This document shows, piece after piece, positions 1 to 7,367 of a stretch of 11,065 nucleotides of DNA (its first letter is position 1; each line of letters opens with the position of its first letter). The stretch covers positions 1-11,065 of the forward strand of contig JASHYE010000476.1 in the NCBI GenBank assembly GCA_030043155.1, given 5' to 3'. A program made the translations under genes and the position numbers. This DNA is from Candidatus Acidiferrales bacterium (GTDB lineage Bacteria > Acidobacteriota > Terriglobia > Acidoferrales > UBA7541). Below the pieces are notes generated by a model. It was not told the DNA's origin. It saw only the letters and a list, made by a program, of their open reading frames with translations, and did no database searches.

Positions 1-540
1 CGATCCCAATGGGGCAGAATCGATATCCTATTCAATAATGCCGTGTCGGTGCGAGCAGCTACTGCCGAACAGCAGAGCACGGATGATTGGGCGCGAGCGA
101 TGGAGTCGAACGCCACGGCTCTCTACAGGATGATGCGTGTGTTCGGCGAAATGATGGCGCAATGGGGCGGGGGCAGCATCGTAAACATCGCATCAATCTA
201 TGGGATGGTGAGCCCGGATTTTCAAATTTACGAAGGTTCGGAGCAAATGACGAATCCGCCGAGCTATGGATTCGCGAAGGCGGGAATGATTCAGCTGACG
301 CGCTATTTTGCCGTTTTGTTTGCGGCGCGAGGAGTGCGAGTGAACTGCGTCAGCCCGGGCGGGCTGTTTTCAGAAGGGATGCCGCCGCGATTTGTTGCTG
401 CATATGAGAAACGAACTCCAATGGGACGGATGGGCGGACCTAATGATTTGAAGGGTGTAGCGCTATTCTTGGCTTCGGACGCATCGAGTTATGTCACTGG
501 ACAGAATCTCATTGTGGATGGCGGATATACGGCTCTGTAG
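1..540 (+). CDS. Short-chain dehydrogenase/reductase, PtmA-like (5' truncated)
   Basis: The frame is open from base 1, so the gene begins upstream of the window. About 179 C-terminal residues of a roughly 250-residue family are present, and the N-terminal TGxxxGIG dinucleotide motif is missing. Visible SDR landmarks are the DILFNNA segment (bases 22-42), the conserved Asn (109-111), catalytic Ser (193-195), and the Tyr/Lys pair of YGFAK (265-267 and 277-279). The tail also fits: NCVSPGG, then FLASDASSYVTGQ and VDGGY. Between the Ser and the Tyr there are 24 residues instead of the usual 13. The segment contains SPDFQIYEG, which I associate from memory with PtmA-type oxidoreductases of legionaminic/nonulosonic acid loci. 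The likely role is NAD(P)-dependent oxidation or reduction of a sugar intermediate in the cytoplasm. The NeuB-family gene downstream supports this pathway, but the substrate is unknown. An internal GTG at base 43 is not the true start because the NNA motif lies before it. Confidence 0.9.
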   Translation, partial: RSQWGRIDILFNNAVSVRAATAEQQSTDDWARAMESNATALYRMMRVFGEMMAQWGGGSIVNIASIYGMVSPDFQIYEGSEQMTNPPSYGFAKAGMIQLTRYFAVLFAARGVRVNCVSPGGLFSEGMPPRFVAAYEKRTPMGRMGGPNDLKGVALFLASDASSYVTGQNLIVDGGYTAL

Positions 541-543
541 GAG
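539..543 (+). promoter_or_regulatory. Shine-Dalgarno site overlapping the upstream stop codon
   Basis: AGGAG overlaps the TAG stop of the first SDR gene (538-540) and lies 9 bases before the ATG at 553. It is the clearest ribosome binding site in the window. It fixes the start of the RmlD-like gene and suggests translational coupling of the two dehydrogenases. Confidence 0.7.
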
Positions 544-552
544 CTAGCAGGC

Positions 553-1500
553 ATGACTAGATTACTCATCACAGGCGACACGGGATTGCTGGGTTCCTCG
601 ATTGCAGCGGCGGCCCTGCAGCGCCTCCACGTTTTCGGTTTATCACGGGCTCAATCGGTCGCATCACTTGGCTGGAACCACAGGACGACGGATTTACTTG
701 ATAGAGAAGCAACGACAAATGTGCTGGAGGAAACTCGGCCCGATGCCATCGTTCACTGCGCAGCAGCGACGGATGTGGAGCAATGTGAGCAAGACCCGGC
801 GGGCGCGTTCGAGTTGAATGTTGGAGCGACCGAGCAGCTCGCATGCTGGGCGGCCAAAAGCGGCGCGCACTTTGCGTACGTTTCGACCGATTCCGTGTTT
901 GACGGCACTGAAGGCGAGTACCGGGAAGAAGATCCGCCCGGGCCAATAAACGAGTACGCGCGCAGCAAGACGGAAGGGGAGAAAGTTGCGCTGCGGTGCT
1001 GTCCGGACGCGCTTATCGTGCGCACGAATTTTTTTGGCTTCAACAAGCGCGGGAGGTCGAATATCGGCAAGTGGATGTATGGAAGACTTGTTCGTCGTGA
1101 AAAGCTGCCGGCCTTTGAGGATGTGCGCTTCAGCCCTTTGTTTGTGGAGGATCTAGGGAAACTTATTCTTGAATTGTCGGCTCGCGAAGCAAGCGGAACG
1201 TTCCACGTCGCAGCGCGGGACTCGTGCACAAAATATGAATTCGCGCACGGTCTCGGCCGCGCGCTTCATTTGGGTACTTCAAAAATCATATCGACTTTGT
1301 TGCAGGATGCTGGTTTTTGCGCAAAGCGGCCGCGCGATACCTCTTTGTGCATTAGAAAGTGCGAGGAGTTTTTTGGCAAGCGAATGCCTGGTGTCCAAGA
1401 AGGGATAAATCGGTTTGTGGAGGCTTTGACGGCGACCAGTTGCGGGCTGTCCGAGGGGAAGAGCGAAATCGAGGGCATAGCAGCAGTGAACGCGCGTTGA
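553..1500 (+). CDS. RmlD-like NAD(P)-dependent sugar reductase/epimerase (extended SDR)
   Basis: This 315-residue protein has an extended-SDR Rossmann fold of the RmlD (dTDP-4-dehydrorhamnose reductase) type. The dinucleotide motif GDTGLLG is at residues 8-14. The strand motif HCAAATDV (68-75) is followed by STD (111-113), and the catalytic Tyr and Lys are in YARSK (135-139). A FSPLFVEDLG segment near 193-202 and FHVA at 217-220 match the substrate-domain region of RmlD-like enzymes. The length is close to the family norm of about 290-300, with a roughly 25-residue extra tail. RmlA, RmlB and RmlC are absent from the window, so rhamnose synthesis cannot be claimed. A reductase or epimerase step on a nucleotide-linked 4-keto sugar is the reasonable inference. 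The start is supported by AGGAG nine bases upstream. The gene lies 12 bases after the first SDR and ends 2 bases before the glycosyltransferase. Confidence 0.87.
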   Translation: MTRLLITGDTGLLGSSIAAAALQRLHVFGLSRAQSVASLGWNHRTTDLLDREATTNVLEETRPDAIVHCAAATDVEQCEQDPAGAFELNVGATEQLACWAAKSGAHFAYVSTDSVFDGTEGEYREEDPPGPINEYARSKTEGEKVALRCCPDALIVRTNFFGFNKRGRSNIGKWMYGRLVRREKLPAFEDVRFSPLFVEDLGKLILELSAREASGTFHVAARDSCTKYEFAHGLGRALHLGTSKIISTLLQDAGFCAKRPRDTSLCIRKCEEFFGKRMPGVQEGINRFVEALTATSCGLSEGKSEIEGIAAVNAR

Positions 1501-1502
1501 AA

Positions 1503-2657
1503 ATGGCCCGAGTTCTTTACGTTTCGCAGGGTTACTGCACGCATGACCGGCGCTTCTTGGAACGACTCGTCCGATTCCATGAAATATGGTTCCTGCCGTG
1601 TGAAGGAACTTCGGTACAGAGAGGCTTATGCTTGCCAGCAGGAATTCAATGTCTTTCGCCGCTGAGCGATTGCAAGTTATCACCGGGGACGAATTCTTGG
1701 ACTGCCGTCACAAATCGCTTCCAGCAGATCGTTCATGAGATAGCTCCCGATCTTGTGCATGCTGGGCCGATTCCCCTGGGAGGATACCTTACGGCGCTCG
1801 CCGGTTTTCATCCTGCCCTGATGATGTCGTGGGGTTCGGATATGCTGTTTCCCGATGAATCAGCTTCGGCGAAAGAAATTGTGCAGTTCAGTCTGCAGCA
1901 TTGCGATATGGCGATCGCGGATTGCGAAGCGGTTCGTCGCCGCATCGTTGAGCTCGGCGGTCTTGCCGCCGAGCGGATTGTCACTCTGCCATGGGGAGTT
2001 GACCTCAAAGTGTTTCGACCGAAACGATCCTCGCTCGGAATACGGGAGAAGCTGGGATGGTCTGATTGCAAGGTCATCATCAGCACGCGCGCTCTTGACC
2101 CTGTTTACAGCCCATTTGTCCTTCTCCAGGCGATGAAGCGCGTCTTCAGGGCCCGCAGTGATACGCGCGTTTTGATTTTGGGAGACGGGAGTTTGAGAAA
2201 AGCCGTCGAAGCTTACGTTCAGGCGAACGGTTTGAGCATCTGCGCCCATTTGGCGTCGCAGGTATCGGAGAACTTACTGGCCGATTATTTTGCTGAAGCA
2301 GATTTATACGTGAGCGCGACGGAATGTGATGGAAGCTCCATCAGTCTGCTAGAGGCATTGGCGTGCGGATTAGCGCCAATTGTGGCGGATGGATTTGGCA
2401 ACAGGGAATGGATCAAGAATGGCGAGAATGGCTGGCTCTATCCCGCAGGAGACGATCAGGCGCTGGCGCAGGCGATTTTGACAGCACTGGCTGACGATGA
2501 TGCGAGGCGAATCGCGGGAGAGGCAAACATTCAGATCGCTCGCGCGCGAGCAGACTGGAACCGCAATTTCCCTCGTATTTTGGCAGCCTACGAGCAACTG
2601 CTTCACGAGAGGCGCAGTGAAGAAATGAGGAATGATGCCGCATTTCAAAATCGCTGA
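1503..2657 (+). CDS. Glycosyltransferase, GT4-type (group 1, GT-B fold)
   Basis: A 384-residue GT-B glycosyltransferase, normal length for the family. The N-terminal Rossmann strand begins MARVLYVSQG. The inter-domain segment has PWGVD (163-167), followed by a VIISTR strand (191-196) and LILGDGS (224-230), which is typical of the C-terminal nucleotide-sugar domain. The donor-binding EX7E motif appears as D276-x7-E284 within DGSSISLLEALACG, with Asp in place of the first Glu, a variant seen in some GT4 groups. GFGN and a WIKNGENGWL segment (303-312) complete the family pattern. The frame is open upstream to an ATG at 1359, but that extension lies inside the preceding gene and does not look like protein. 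The ATG two bases after the upstream TGA is preferred although its SD is weak. The gene overlaps the NeuB homologue by 26 bases. The enzyme probably adds one sugar to the lipid-linked repeat unit at the inner membrane; donor and acceptor are not predictable. Confidence 0.88.
   Translation: MARVLYVSQGYCTHDRRFLERLVRFHEIWFLPCEGTSVQRGLCLPAGIQCLSPLSDCKLSPGTNSWTAVTNRFQQIVHEIAPDLVHAGPIPLGGYLTALAGFHPALMMSWGSDMLFPDESASAKEIVQFSLQHCDMAIADCEAVRRRIVELGGLAAERIVTLPWGVDLKVFRPKRSSLGIREKLGWSDCKVIISTRALDPVYSPFVLLQAMKRVFRARSDTRVLILGDGSLRKAVEAYVQANGLSICAHLASQVSENLLADYFAEADLYVSATECDGSSISLLEALACGLAPIVADGFGNREWIKNGENGWLYPAGDDQALAQAILTALADDDARRIAGEANIQIARARADWNRNFPRILAAYEQLLHERRSEEMRNDAAFQNR
1952..1974. repeat. Perfect 9-bp inverted repeat inside the GT4 gene
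   Basis: GCTCGGCGG (1952-1960) and CCGCCGAGC (1966-1974) are exact reverse complements separated by the 5-base loop TCTTG, giving a strong mRNA hairpin in the coding sequence. No T-run follows, so it is not an intrinsic terminator. It may simply reflect the Glu-Leu-Gly-Gly-Leu-Ala-Ala-Glu codons. Confidence 0.6.
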
Positions 2658-3780
2658 AAGCCCCGTTGGCGATGGGCATGCAACGTATTTCATCGCTGAT
2701 ATTGCGGCAAATCACGATGGTTCGCTCGAACGCGCCAAGCAGCTGATCCGACTGGCGGCTGCGGCAGGAGCCGATGCTGCGAAATTCCAGCACTTTCGCG
2801 CTGAAAAGATCGTCAGTGATTTTGGATTTCGATCGCTCGGTACGCAACGGTCACATCAGGCGAAATGGCGTGAGTCCGTATTTGAGGTTTACAGAGAGGC
2901 TTCGGTGCCTTGGGAATGGACACCCGAATTGAAAGCTGCCTGTGATCAAGCGGGAATCGAATTCCTTTCGACTCCTTATGATTTTGAGGCTGCCAATATG
3001 CTCGATCCGTATGTGCAAGCCTTCAAAATAGGTTCTGGCGATATCACATGGCTCGAGCTGCTGGAGCATATAGCGCGCAAGAAAAAGCCGGTGATTCTAT
3101 CAACGGGCGCCTCCAATATTGAGGACGTTCGGCGCGCCTGTGATGCGCTGACCTCGATCTGTCCTCGATTTGCCCTGCTGCAATGCAACACGAATTACAC
3201 AGGCGAAGCAGATAACCTGGATCATATTCATCTGAACGTTCTGCGCAGCTATCGGCAGGTTTTCCCGAATGCTGTTCTTGGTCTGTCGGATCATACGCAT
3301 GGTCATTCGGCTGTGCTCGGAGCCGTGGCTTTAGGCGCGAGTATCATTGAAAAACATTTCACCGACGATATTGAACGGGAGGGGCCAGATCATATGTTCG
3401 CCATGACGCCGGTGGAGTGGCGGGAAATGGTCGCGCGCACGCGCGAGCTCGAGCAGGCATTGGGTTCGGCGGATAAATATGTTAGTGATAATGAAAAGGA
3501 AACGATCATCCTGCAGAGGCGATGCCTCAGGGCTGCCCGCGATCTTTTGGCGGGCAAGAGGCTCGAACGAAGCGACATCGAAGTCCTGAGGCCGGCTCCG
3601 CACGACGCAATTCCTCCGCATGAAATTGACCGCATAATCGGAAGGCGCTTAGTCGGTCCGATGGCCCGGGGTCAAGAGTTTCGCTGGGTGAACCTGGAAC
3701 AGGCACCTCTCGATGCCGAAACGATTGAGGCAATCGCCCGACTTACTCCGCATCGGGAATCGAGAGCTTTCAGATCGTGA
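2632..3780 (+). CDS. neuB: NeuB-family nonulosonic acid synthase (N-acetylneuraminate synthase-like) with SAF domain
   Basis: This 382-residue protein has the complete architecture of sialic-acid synthases, which condense phosphoenolpyruvate with an amino-hexose in the cytoplasm. A TIM barrel (about 15-275) is followed by a linker and a C-terminal SAF/antifreeze-like domain (about 290-355, with GRRL and an RPAPHDAIPP segment). Visible barrel motifs are IADIAANHDGS (21-31), GADAAKFQ (46-53), FLSTPYD (111-117), FKIGSGD (131-137) and ILSTGAS (155-161). His221 (LSDHT) and His242 (IEKHF) are 21 residues apart, matching the Mn-binding pair of meningococcal NeuB. GPDH is at 251-254. The usual HC-x-S-x-YP segment is instead QCNTNYTG (184-191), so Neu5Ac, legionaminate and pseudaminate cannot be distinguished. 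The symbol denotes the family, not proven Neu5Ac synthesis. The start is ATG 2632 or ATG 2635; a GAGG at 2627-2630 has better spacing (4 bases) to 2635. The gene overlaps its neighbours by 26 bases upstream and 4 bases downstream. Confidence 0.9.
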   Translation: MMPHFKIAESPVGDGHATYFIADIAANHDGSLERAKQLIRLAAAAGADAAKFQHFRAEKIVSDFGFRSLGTQRSHQAKWRESVFEVYREASVPWEWTPELKAACDQAGIEFLSTPYDFEAANMLDPYVQAFKIGSGDITWLELLEHIARKKKPVILSTGASNIEDVRRACDALTSICPRFALLQCNTNYTGEADNLDHIHLNVLRSYRQVFPNAVLGLSDHTHGHSAVLGAVALGASIIEKHFTDDIEREGPDHMFAMTPVEWREMVARTRELEQALGSADKYVSDNEKETIILQRRCLRAARDLLAGKRLERSDIEVLRPAPHDAIPPHEIDRIIGRRLVGPMARGQEFRWVNLEQAPLDAETIEAIARLTPHRESRAFRS

Positions 3781-5783
3781 GTTTCCCCGCGTTTATGGGC
3801 ATGGTGGCAGATCAGGCTAAGGGAGCCTTTGTCGACCGCGGGTGCGGTTGGCGGCGTCCCTGGACTTTCGATCGACCGAGGCTGCAACTATGGGTTCGTG
3901 GCTTGCAGGGTGGGCAAGAGTCTCATTTGTGGAGCGCGGATGACGACGAAAATGCGATGGCTATTTTCCTCCGGGGACGGCCTTTAATCGCCACGGATTC
4001 GGAATTTGGCCCGGAGACAAGAATCGTGCGCATTTCGGATACCGATTTGGCTGAGCGAATTGCGCGGTTGTATCAGCGGTACGGCACGCAGGCCTTTGCG
4101 TTCCTCGAAGGAAGTTTCAGCCTGGTGGTTTGGGATCGGCGGTCACAAACCGTGTTGCTTGTGGTCGATAAATTCGGATGTGACGACATCTACTTTCTTA
4201 AGGGCGAAGAGAATCTCATATTCGCATCTGACCCGTTGCTGGTGGACCATTCTCCGAAAAGGTTAGACGCAAGGGCAGCGGCCTTTTTCCTGGCGCAAGA
4301 AGGATTCGTGCCGGCGCCATTCACGCTATTTGAGGGAATCGAATCCGTTGGCCGGGCCAAGCTGCTTCGAATACAGGCAGGGACGCACGGCCTGTCAGTT
4401 GAATCGGAGGCTTATTGGTGTCTGTCCAGGCCCGCTCCGAGAGTATCGTCAGCCGAAGCCGTGGATCGTTTCCACTCTCTGATCTCTGAAGCGACGGCAG
4501 CGCGATGTGAAAAGCACAATGGCATTCTGCTTTCGGGAGGGATCGATTCCTCGCTACTCGCAAATGTGATTGTCAGGTGTGAGCGCAGCGAAGCGATTGC
4601 CTTGACAGGAGCGATCGTTGGAAATGCCGAGAGCGAATCGGAGATGCATCGCGCGAGCGCGGTGTCATCAGCACTGCGCATTCCGCACGAGGCTGTCTAT
4701 TTGGACCCCCAGGACGAAAGTCTGCCAGAGGAATGGGTGAAGTGCACGGCATCCTGGTCGGCTGGAACACGCGTGACCCTGCCATTGTTCTGGCGCATCG
4801 CGGAGAGGATGCGCGAGCTCTTTGGGATGGACTGGGCAGCATTTTCGGGCCAAATGGCCGACACTTTTGCGGACAATAACTACACTCTCTCGTCACCCGG
4901 CTACGCAGTGCGGCGAATGTTTTTCTCTTCCTGGTTTTTCAAGAGCTTGCCTTTTCTGCAAGTCGCTTGCCCCCGCGTGGACAGTCGAACAGGAGGGTTC
5001 CTCACACAAGCAGTCAAAACAGTCGCCGGCCCTCGATTTTCGGGAATGCTGGTGAGCGTACTCGATGGATTGAGCAGCCAAACCCGATTCTATGAGGGAC
5101 GAATCTTCGGTTATGGTGAAATGCCCGGAAGGTCGCGAATCGGTTTTCCAATTCTCAGTGAAGCGGGATTCGAGGAAGTTGCCGATTGGTATTCAGGAAA
5201 TTATGTGCGACCTGTTACAGAACGGTTGACGCTTGAGACGTTTTACGCCCGTATGATCGAGTTGAGCATGGACATGTGCATGCTGCATCTGGATACTCGC
5301 CTGACGCTTCATGCGATGAGATTGTGCGGCGGGGACATGCAATTTCCATTCCTAGATTGCCGAATCGTAAAGTTCTTTGCCAATCTGCCGTATTTGTGGC
5401 GCGCTTTTTATCGGCGGCCCAAGCATGTGATTCACGCACAATTTGAGAAACATGGCTACGCACAGCCGGAATTCGCGAATCGCGGAGCGCCCACCGGAAT
5501 ACCACACGGTGCAGGCGCAGGTTCTGCTTCTTCTGAAGAGTTGTTGTTAAAAGGAACGCTCGGCGTTTATTTTCGGGAACTACTTCGCGCCGGGAAACTG
5601 TTTGAGTTGGCCCCAGAACTTTGTCGGCTGATTGACGAAGCCTATGTTGACAGGCAGGTGCGAGCATTTCAGGCTGGCTCGCCCCGCGTAAACTATAAGT
5701 TCATAGCGCGCATTGCTGCCTTGGAACAGTGGTGCCAGATGTGCGAAGAACCCTCCATCGCGCTGGCTGCCGCCACCGCTTGA
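3777..5783 (+). CDS. Asparagine synthetase-like ATP-dependent ligase with degenerate glutaminase domain
   Basis: A 668-residue protein with the two-domain layout of AsnB. The N-terminal part (about 1-200) keeps Ntn-hydrolase-like blocks: FLEGSFSLVVWD (109-120), FGCDDIYF (133-140) and IFASDPLL (148-155). However, the protein begins MSFPAFMGMV, so the Cys2 nucleophile of MCGI is missing, and no NGEIYN glutamine-binding motif is seen. The synthetase domain has a perfect PP-loop SGGIDSS (253-259) and FPFLDCRIV (523-531). The usual SGEGxDE motif reads SGQMADT (357-363), replacing the catalytic-type Glu with Gln and the final Glu with Thr. Family knowledge: such proteins adenylate a carboxylate and attach an amine. 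Inference: this one may modify a carboxyl-bearing sugar without cis glutamine hydrolysis, or may no longer be an amidotransferase. The GTG start forms a GTGA overlap with the NeuB-homologue stop, indicating coupling; ATG at 3795 is the alternative. True asparagine synthesis is unlikely. Confidence 0.85.
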   Translation: MSFPAFMGMVADQAKGAFVDRGCGWRRPWTFDRPRLQLWVRGLQGGQESHLWSADDDENAMAIFLRGRPLIATDSEFGPETRIVRISDTDLAERIARLYQRYGTQAFAFLEGSFSLVVWDRRSQTVLLVVDKFGCDDIYFLKGEENLIFASDPLLVDHSPKRLDARAAAFFLAQEGFVPAPFTLFEGIESVGRAKLLRIQAGTHGLSVESEAYWCLSRPAPRVSSAEAVDRFHSLISEATAARCEKHNGILLSGGIDSSLLANVIVRCERSEAIALTGAIVGNAESESEMHRASAVSSALRIPHEAVYLDPQDESLPEEWVKCTASWSAGTRVTLPLFWRIAERMRELFGMDWAAFSGQMADTFADNNYTLSSPGYAVRRMFFSSWFFKSLPFLQVACPRVDSRTGGFLTQAVKTVAGPRFSGMLVSVLDGLSSQTRFYEGRIFGYGEMPGRSRIGFPILSEAGFEEVADWYSGNYVRPVTERLTLETFYARMIELSMDMCMLHLDTRLTLHAMRLCGGDMQFPFLDCRIVKFFANLPYLWRAFYRRPKHVIHAQFEKHGYAQPEFANRGAPTGIPHGAGAGSASSEELLLKGTLGVYFRELLRAGKLFELAPELCRLIDEAYVDRQVRAFQAGSPRVNYKFIARIAALEQWCQMCEEPSIALAAATA

Positions 5784-5818
5784 ATTCTCAGGGTCCACTC
5801 CGCGTTGAACCCACGCCG

Positions 5819-7342
5819 ATGGCTCAGCAGACGTGGCTGACGCCAAAACAAGGCGCGTTTTCGCTGCTTAAGGAAGACGCGGATCACAAAGCGGCAAGCC
5901 GCAAATTCATTCGCGACGTTTTCTTTTCGAACCTTCCGGTTCCATTTCAAAAGCTGCGTACGTATCTATGGCTATTCGTGCTGACGCGGGCGCTCGGCCC
6001 TGCGGGCTTTGGCGCTTGGGCTCTGTTCATCATGACGCTCAGCACGGCCACAACCCTTTCCACAATGAACTGTGGATCATCGCTCATGCGTTTTTTGAGC
6101 GGAGAGCGAAGCGCCGATGAAATGAATCAAGCGTTTTCAACGGTGCTGGCGATGGTTGCCGGGGCCAGCATCATTGTGACGACGCTCTTTGTGCTCTTCG
6201 CAAGGCAAATCGCTTCGGCAATTTTCGCATCGCGCCACCTGAGCAGCCTTGTGATCTTGTTGGGGGTTGCTCTAACCTTCGAAGCTGCCTTCGAAGAGAT
6301 GAAAAACCTGTTGCGGGCGCGGCGGCTCAATCAATCCTGGGCATATCTCTGCTTTGCTCGTCTGTTGCCAGAGACGGTGGCAGTTATTGTGACAGCGCTA
6401 TGGTTCCGAAGCGTCGAAACGGTCGCGTTCGCGTATGCGGCAGTGAGCGCCTGTTGTTGCGCAGGCGGAATGCTTTATCTGTGGATAGCGCGCGACGTGC
6501 GACTGGTCACACCCAGCCTGCGTGTATTCTCACAGTATTCGCGCTACGGGCTGGCACTGTTGCCGGGAGTGCTCGCCTCGGTTGTTTCTCTCGGCGCGGA
6601 TAAGTACGTAGTGAGCGCGTATCTGGGACTGAAGCAGGTCGGAATTTACGGCGCGTGTTTTGCTGTCTCTGCAGTGGTTTTCTTCCTGACCGGCCCAATC
6701 AACGACGTACTCTTCCCGGAGCTATCGGCGCTGCATGATGCGGAGCGCTGGTTCATGTTTGAGCAGAGATTTCGGAGCGTGCAAAAATTTGTATTTGGTT
6801 TTGCGTGTGGTGCAGCGGCCATTCTGGCCGCATTTCCACGGCAGATTCTCGCGATGGTGGGCCCTCCAGAATTTGCCACAGGCAAAACGACATTAATTGT
6901 GCTTGGTGTTCAAGGAATTCCAATGGCGCTGGTGATGCTCTACGTTGTGATTCTGAACACGCGCTTGCGGGTGTGGTCTACGAGTTTGTTTTGGGTGATC
7001 AGCGGAGCAGCAATTCTTTTGCTCGACGTGATTCTAATTCCAAGAATGGGGATCGTGGGAGCCGCGCTGAGCCAATTAATTGTCACTGCGTTGGGCGCCC
7101 TAGTACTCATGGCAATGCACTGGCAGCTTGTTCGCCGGACATTTGCTGTTGGGTGGCTCGCGCGAATAGGCGCCGCTTTTGCAATGGTGTGGCTTGTCGC
7201 GTCGGCGTTCGTTCCGGCTGCATCGGTAGCGACCGCTAGTTTACAGATCCTTGCGGGCGCCGCCGTGTTCACAATTTGTTTGGTTATCACCGGTTATTTG
7301 CCGGTGCGCGAACTCGCAGACTTTGCAAAAGGGCATGCCTGA
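5819..7342 (+). CDS. wzx: Wzx-type polysaccharide flippase (MATE-like/MOP superfamily)
   Basis: A 507-residue integral membrane protein, typical in length for O-antigen/exopolysaccharide flippases, which move undecaprenyl-linked repeat units across the inner membrane. It has roughly a dozen hydrophobic segments in two halves. The first half opens with LTRALGPAGFGAWALF (55-70). The second half repeats the theme with DKYVVSAYLGLKQVGIYG (261-278) and LIPRMGIVGAALSQL (406-420), patterns characteristic of the polysaccharide-biosynthesis transporter family. A cytoplasmic basic stretch, MKNLLRARRL (161-170), separates segments. The start is ATG 5819, 35 bases after the preceding stop. No convincing SD is present, and the longer in-frame GTG at 5729 would add 30 non-hydrophobic residues overlapping the ligase gene. 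The neighbouring Wzy-like gene supports a Wzx/Wzy pathway. The symbol is by family role; the transported glycan is unknown. Confidence 0.88.
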   Translation: MAQQTWLTPKQGAFSLLKEDADHKAASRKFIRDVFFSNLPVPFQKLRTYLWLFVLTRALGPAGFGAWALFIMTLSTATTLSTMNCGSSLMRFLSGERSADEMNQAFSTVLAMVAGASIIVTTLFVLFARQIASAIFASRHLSSLVILLGVALTFEAAFEEMKNLLRARRLNQSWAYLCFARLLPETVAVIVTALWFRSVETVAFAYAAVSACCCAGGMLYLWIARDVRLVTPSLRVFSQYSRYGLALLPGVLASVVSLGADKYVVSAYLGLKQVGIYGACFAVSAVVFFLTGPINDVLFPELSALHDAERWFMFEQRFRSVQKFVFGFACGAAAILAAFPRQILAMVGPPEFATGKTTLIVLGVQGIPMALVMLYVVILNTRLRVWSTSLFWVISGAAILLLDVILIPRMGIVGAALSQLIVTALGALVLMAMHWQLVRRTFAVGWLARIGAAFAMVWLVASAFVPAASVATASLQILAGAAVFTICLVITGYLPVRELADFAKGHA

Positions 7343-7367
7343 GGTCGCTCATTCTCTCGAACGCAAA

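Noticed and set aside
753..1229. Long antisense open frame (158 codons) opposite the RmlD-like gene
   Set aside because: Its translation has no recognisable domain and it lies wholly opposite a well-supported SDR with intact motifs; it is a shadow frame.
1359..1502. N-terminal extension of the GT4 protein from an upstream ATG
   Set aside because: The 48 extra residues overlap the SDR gene, are unlike any GT4 N-terminus, and the Rossmann strand starts exactly at the ATG at 1503.
5215..5667. Antisense open frame of 150 codons opposite the 3' part of the asparagine synthetase-like gene
   Set aside because: No RBS, no domain pattern, low-complexity composition rich in Arg and Ser, and full overlap with the conserved FPFLD region on the other strand.
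3777..5783. Annotation as a housekeeping asparagine synthetase B
   Set aside because: The Cys nucleophile and NGEIYN motif are missing and SGEGxDE is changed, and the gene is embedded in a polysaccharide operon.
6805..7239. Forward open frame of 144 codons within the flippase gene
   Set aside because: It lies in a different frame from a clear multi-pass flippase and yields a Cys/Arg/Ser-rich sequence without membrane segments or motifs.
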